Source: Gemmatimonadota bacterium
Lineage (GTDB): Bacteria; Gemmatimonadota; Gemmatimonadetes; Gemmatimonadales; Gemmatimonadaceae
NCBI GenBank assembly: GCA_023249375.1
Contig: JAHFCT010000003.1
Location: 85,979-149,978 of the forward strand
Direction of reading: 5' to 3'
DNA: 64,000 nt
A model generated the notes under the pieces. The model was given only the letters and a program-made list of their open reading frames with translations, was not told the DNA's origin and made no database searches. Position numbers and translations under genes: made by a program. Positions 60,891 to 64,000 of the stretch are shown here, piece after piece. Position 1 is the first letter of the stretch. Each line of letters opens with the position of its first letter.

Positions 60891-63163
60891 CGGACAAGCG
60901 CGCCCGCTTCGTGCAGACGACGGTCGAAGTCGAAGGACGCACGGAAACGCGCGTCGTCGAAGTGCCTGCCTTCGAGCCGGCTCCGTGGACTGCCGACACC
61001 CCGCTGTCGATCGTCGGCACGAGTCCACTGCGCGTCGATGCTCACGAAAAAGTCACCGGCCGCGCCCGCTACACCGCGGATATCGTGCGTCCCGGGATGT
61101 TGCACGCCATCATCGTGCGCGCCCCGATCGCCAAGGGCGCCATCACGAGCATCACGCTCGACGGCGCGCGCGCCATGCCCGGCGTGCGCGGCGTAATGGG
61201 CCCGGGTGATGCGCCGCCGACCACGCGATTGTTCCGCCGCGAGGTCTCCTACTTCGGACAACCGCTCGCCGCGGTCTGCGCCGAAACGCTTGAGCAAGCG
61301 GAACGCGCCGCCGCCGTCCTCGCCGCTTCGCTCGCGTTCGACGTCGCGCCGCACGCCGTCACCGTCGACGACGCCATCGCCGCCGATGCCCCGCGCGTTC
61401 GCAGCGCCGGCAACACCACCGCGCCCGATGTCGTCGAGCGTGGCGATGTGGCGCGCGGCCTTTCCGACGCCGAAGTCACCATCACGCGCGAATACCGCAC
61501 GCCGGTCGCACTGCACTCGGCCCTCGAGCCGCACGGCGCCGTCTGCGAGTGGAACGACGATCACCTCACGATTTGGGAATCCACGCAAGGCATCTTCCGC
61601 GTCCGCAAAGACGTGTCGCAGGCGCTCGGCGTGCCGCAGGCAAAAGTACGCGTGCTCAAGGACTACATGGGCGGCGGGTTCGGCGCCAAGAACGGCGCGG
61701 GGGCGCACACCTACACGGCTGCCCTGTTCGCACGCACACTCGGCGCTCCCGTGCGCTGCGTCAACAGTCGCCGCGCCGAACAGACCGACAGCGGCAATCG
61801 TCCCGCCACCGTGCAGAAGGTCACCATCGCCGCGCGGCGCGATGGGTCGCTCACCGCACTCGTGCTTGACGCCCTCATACCGCTCGGCATCAGCGGCTGG
61901 GAAGGCGGCCCCGCGCAGATCTTCCACGAGATGTACGCGTGCCCCAACGTCCGCACCACCGAGACGTGTGTCTACATCAACGCCAGCGGCATGCAGGCGT
62001 TTCGCGGCCCCGGGTACGTGGAAGGCGCGTTCGCCCTTGAGGGCGCGATGAACGCACTGGCCCGCGCGTTGCAGATGGATCCTGTCGCGCTGCGTCTCAG
62101 GAACCTCGCCACGCGCGACCAGCGCGCCAACCGCGAGTTCAGCGGCAATCGTCTCGATGAATGTTACGCCGAGGGGATGAAGCGCTTCGGCTGGCCCTCT
62201 ACCATCCACCCTCTACCCTCTGCCCTCAGCCGCGTGAAACGCGGCGTCGGCGTGGCCGCACAGACGTGGCCCACCGGCGGCGGTCCGCCGTCGTACGCCC
62301 ACGTCCGCATCAACAGCGACGGCTCGGTTGACGTGCTCGCCGGCACGCAGGACCTCGGCACCGGCGCACGCACCATCTTCGCGCAGATCGCCGCCGAAGC
62401 GCTCGGCGCGTCGCTTGGCACGGTGCGCACCGTCATCGGCGACACCGAGCGATTGCCCTACACCGGCAATTCGTGGGGTTCGATGACCACGCCGAGCGTG
62501 GGCCCCGCGGTGCGCATGGCGGCTGAGGAGGCCAAAACGCATCTCCTTGAAGCCGCCGCACAGATGCTCGATGTACCCGTTGAAACACTCACCACGCGTG
62601 ACTCGCAGGTGCTTTCGTCAGGCGTGGTGCAGATCTCGTTCGTCGAACTCTGCAAGCGACTCGGCAATGTGCAGATCCTCGGCCGCGGCTCGCGGGGCCC
62701 AAATCCCGAACTCGCCATTGTCACCGTGGGAGCGCAGTTCGCCGAGGTCGAAGTCGACTCCGAGACGGGCGTCGTGCGCGTGCTGCGCATCGTCGCCGTG
62801 CATGACGGCGGGCGCATCATCAATCCGGCGCTCGCCGAGAGCCAGTTGCACGGCGGCATCATCCAGGGCATCGGCTACGCGCTGTTTGAAGAGCGGCACA
62901 TTGATCGCGAGCGCGGCGTGACGCTCAACGCCAACCTGCACGACTACAAAGTGCCGACCATGGCCGACATTCCCGCCATCGACGCGTCGTTCCTCGTTGG
63001 CGCCGATCCCGCCGCCAATCACATTGGCGCACGCGGCATCGCTGAGCCGCCGATCATTCCCACCGCGCCCGCCATCGCCGCGGCCGTCGCCAACGCGCTT
63101 GGCGTCGAAGTCTGCGCGATTCCACTGACGCCGTGGCGCGTGCTTGGGGCAATCGCCGGATGA
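60887..63163 (+). CDS. Molybdenum hydroxylase large subunit (xanthine dehydrogenase/aldehyde oxidoreductase family)
   Basis: The 758-residue molybdopterin-binding subunit has [12 protein letters not shown] at the start and [21 protein letters not shown] for cofactor contact. It also has [34 protein letters not shown] and the C-terminal [16 protein letters not shown] region with the catalytic glutamate. It hydroxylates an aldehyde or N-heterocycle with water as oxygen donor; the substrate is unknown. Codons at 62198-62232 come from heptamer repeat H7 ([11 protein letters not shown]), placed in a loop between KRFGW and VKRGVGVA. The next gene overlaps by ATGA. Confidence 0.94.
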   Translation: MTDKRARFVQTTVEVEGRTETRVVEVPAFEPAPWTADTPLSIVGTSPLRVDAHEKVTGRARYTADIVRPGMLHAIIVRAPIAKGAITSITLDGARAMPGVRGVMGPGDAPPTTRLFRREVSYFGQPLAAVCAETLEQAERAAAVLAASLAFDVAPHAVTVDDAIAADAPRVRSAGNTTAPDVVERGDVARGLSDAEVTITREYRTPVALHSALEPHGAVCEWNDDHLTIWESTQGIFRVRKDVSQALGVPQAKVRVLKDYMGGGFGAKNGAGAHTYTAALFARTLGAPVRCVNSRRAEQTDSGNRPATVQKVTIAARRDGSLTALVLDALIPLGISGWEGGPAQIFHEMYACPNVRTTETCVYINASGMQAFRGPGYVEGAFALEGAMNALARALQMDPVALRLRNLATRDQRANREFSGNRLDECYAEGMKRFGWPSTIHPLPSALSRVKRGVGVAAQTWPTGGGPPSYAHVRINSDGSVDVLAGTQDLGTGARTIFAQIAAEALGASLGTVRTVIGDTERLPYTGNSWGSMTTPSVGPAVRMAAEEAKTHLLEAAAQMLDVPVETLTTRDSQVLSSGVVQISFVELCKRLGNVQILGRGSRGPNPELAIVTVGAQFAEVEVDSETGVVRVLRIVAVHDGGRIINPALAESQLHGGIIQGIGYALFEERHIDRERGVTLNANLHDYKVPTMADIPAIDASFLVGADPAANHIGARGIAEPPIIPTAPAIAAAVANALGVEVCAIPLTPWRVLGAIAG
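62198..62232. repeat. Heptamer repeat locus H7, inside a coding sequence
   Basis: Five in-register heptamers (TCTACCA, TCCACCC, TCTACCC, TCTGCCC, TCAGCCG) lie within the large-subunit gene and are translated. Only the pyrimidine-rich arm is present. Confidence 0.85.
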
Positions 63164-63561
63164 GCGCCGAACGGACGGTGCTGCCGCAGAACGTGCCGCC
63201 CGCCGAGAAGGTGGTGCTGGCCGAGAAGCTCGCGCAGTTCAGCGAACATTGGAGTCCGCGCATTGTTGGCGAGCTCAACGGCCAGCACGTGAAGCTCGTC
63301 AAGTTCGTGGGCGAGTTCGTCTGGCATCATCACGATCACGAGGACGAGTTGTTCCTCGTCGTCAGCGGATCATTCGAGATGCAGTTCCGCGACCGGACGG
63401 TGCCGCTCCGCGAGGGCGAGTTTCTCATCGTGCCGCGCGGCGTCGAGCACCGGCCGGTCGCCGCAGAGGAAGTGTCGGTGCTGCTGTTCGAACCCGCGGG
63501 CACGGTGAACACCGGCAGCGCCGGCGGCGCGCGAACGGTGCCCAACCCTGAGCGTCTGTAA
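63160..63561 (+). CDS. Cupin-domain protein
   Basis: The 133-residue protein is a single cupin barrel with metal-binding residues in [23 protein letters not shown] (motif 1, about residues 48-70) and [14 protein letters not shown] (motif 2). Such proteins bind a metal and act as small isomerases, dioxygenases or sensors; the activity is not known. It overlaps the large dehydrogenase subunit stop (ATGA), so it is part of that operon. Its 3' end lies in a tandem repeat. Confidence 0.92.
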   Translation: MSAERTVLPQNVPPAEKVVLAEKLAQFSEHWSPRIVGELNGQHVKLVKFVGEFVWHHHDHEDELFLVVSGSFEMQFRDRTVPLREGEFLIVPRGVEHRPVAAEEVSVLLFEPAGTVNTGSAGGARTVPNPERL

Positions 63562-63641
63562 ACGGCGCGGGAACAGTGCCCAACCCTGAGCATCTGTAGA
63601 CAGAGCGCAAAACGGTGGCCATCCCTCAACCATTTTAGATC
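63526..63641 (+). repeat. Three-copy tandem repeat of the cupin gene's 3' end
   Basis: Units begin at 63526, 63564 and 63602. The first two are 38 bp and nearly identical, each containing GTGCCCAACCCTGAGC; the third is about 40 bp and more diverged. The first unit holds the cupin stop codon TAA, the second a TAG and the third a TAG just before the next gene's ATG at 63642. Confidence 0.85.
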
Positions 63642-64000
63642 ATGAAGCGCCTTCTTCTCCTCGCTCTTCCGGCCGCACTCGGCGCGCAGGACCTGATCGC
63701 GACCGCCGACAAGATCTTCGCACCGTGGAACAGCACGCATTCGCCGGGCTGCGCCGTTGGCGTGGCGCGCAACGGCATCACGCTGCTCGCGCGCGGCTAC
63801 GGCATGGCCGATCTCGAAACGGGGACGCCCATCACCGCGCAGACGATTCTCGAGAGCGGTTCGGTGGCGAAACAGTTCACGGCCACGGCGGTGCTGCTGC
63901 TCGTGGCAGACGGCAAGCTCCGGCTGGACGACGACGTGCGGAAGTACATCCCCGAACTCCCCGAGTACGGGCGCACGATCACCATTCGGCATTTGTTGTC
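63642..64000 (+). CDS. Secreted serine hydrolase (beta-lactamase family), 3' truncated by window end
   Basis: The visible 119 residues include a signal peptide (MKRLLLLALPAALGAQ), the N-terminal strand SPGCAVGVARNG, and the nucleophile motif SVAK in ESGSVAKQFTATAVLLLV. DDDVRKYIPELPEYG and IRHLL match the gene at 37904 nearly word for word. The remaining catalytic motifs lie beyond the window. The ATG follows the tandem repeat directly, with no clear Shine-Dalgarno sequence. Confidence 0.9.
   Translation, partial: MKRLLLLALPAALGAQDLIATADKIFAPWNSTHSPGCAVGVARNGITLLARGYGMADLETGTPITAQTILESGSVAKQFTATAVLLLVADGKLRLDDDVRKYIPELPEYGRTITIRHLL

Noticed and set aside
60758-62209. 483-codon minus-strand open frame opposite the molybdenum hydroxylase
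   Set aside because: It is antisense to conserved catalytic motifs and shows only the composition bias of a shadow frame.

Overview
The window is about two-thirds G+C and gene-dense. It has many GTG starts and 4-base stop/start overlaps. It carries many secreted M1, M14, M16 and M10-like peptidases and secreted serine hydrolases, several proteins with a carboxypeptidase-regulatory domain, and ECF sigma/anti-sigma operons. That mixture, with predicted signal peptides often ending in A-Q, suggests a soil-type Gemmatimonadota bacterium. The assignment is inferred from gene content only; no rRNA or tRNA gene was found.

Layout. 1-4.8 kb: M16 peptidase tail, 2Fe-2S ferredoxin-like protein, CsaA, OsmC-like protein and an M1 aminopeptidase. 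5-14.1 kb: a minus-strand run read from high to low coordinate, fadI, fadJ, M14 peptidase, proline dehydrogenase, a small unknown protein, rsgA, a TPR protein and a MoaB-type protein. 14.2-20.5 kb: glycerol-3-phosphate dehydrogenase, greA with its own promoter and a terminator-like leader, a deoxyhypusine-synthase-like protein next to a LOG-family protein, and a phosphodiesterase. 20.5-30 kb: PlsC-like acyltransferase, queG, a lipoprotein PPIase, a 1045-residue M14-type peptidase, and a methylation-repair pair (Ogt plus an Ada/AlkA fusion). 30.2-39.3 kb: an ECF sigma/anti-sigma/HEAT-repeat operon, a TonB-receptor-like outer-membrane protein and a serine hydrolase. 39.4-47.3 kb: metallophosphoesterase, arsR-ACR3, a DUF2339 membrane protein, two tandem plug-only proteins and an FMN reductase. 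47.3-64 kb: LLM oxidoreductase, a hydrolase/metalloprotease/glycosidase operon, an ECF/anti-sigma/PDZ operon, more hydrolases, DUF59, RNase D, ferredoxin, a two-subunit molybdenum hydroxylase, a cupin and a truncated serine hydrolase.

The most unusual signal lies between genes. One dispersed family is built from heptamers (TCTACCA/TCTGCCA) and occurs at seven places, often as a left arm of AGATGGT units and a right arm of TCTACCA units. A second family is built from about 9-bp ATCCGTG units and occurs three times with shared ends. In both families some copies enclose a G+C-rich hairpin with a T-tract and sit between convergent genes, so they look like repeat-armed bidirectional terminators. 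Copies also touch coding sequence: one supplies a ferredoxin stop codon, one lies inside a dehydrogenase gene, and others abut start codons.

Regulatory sites readable by eye include the greA promoter and leader hairpin, a double palindrome on the arsR promoter, and a promoter that would make the Ada/AlkA mRNA leaderless.
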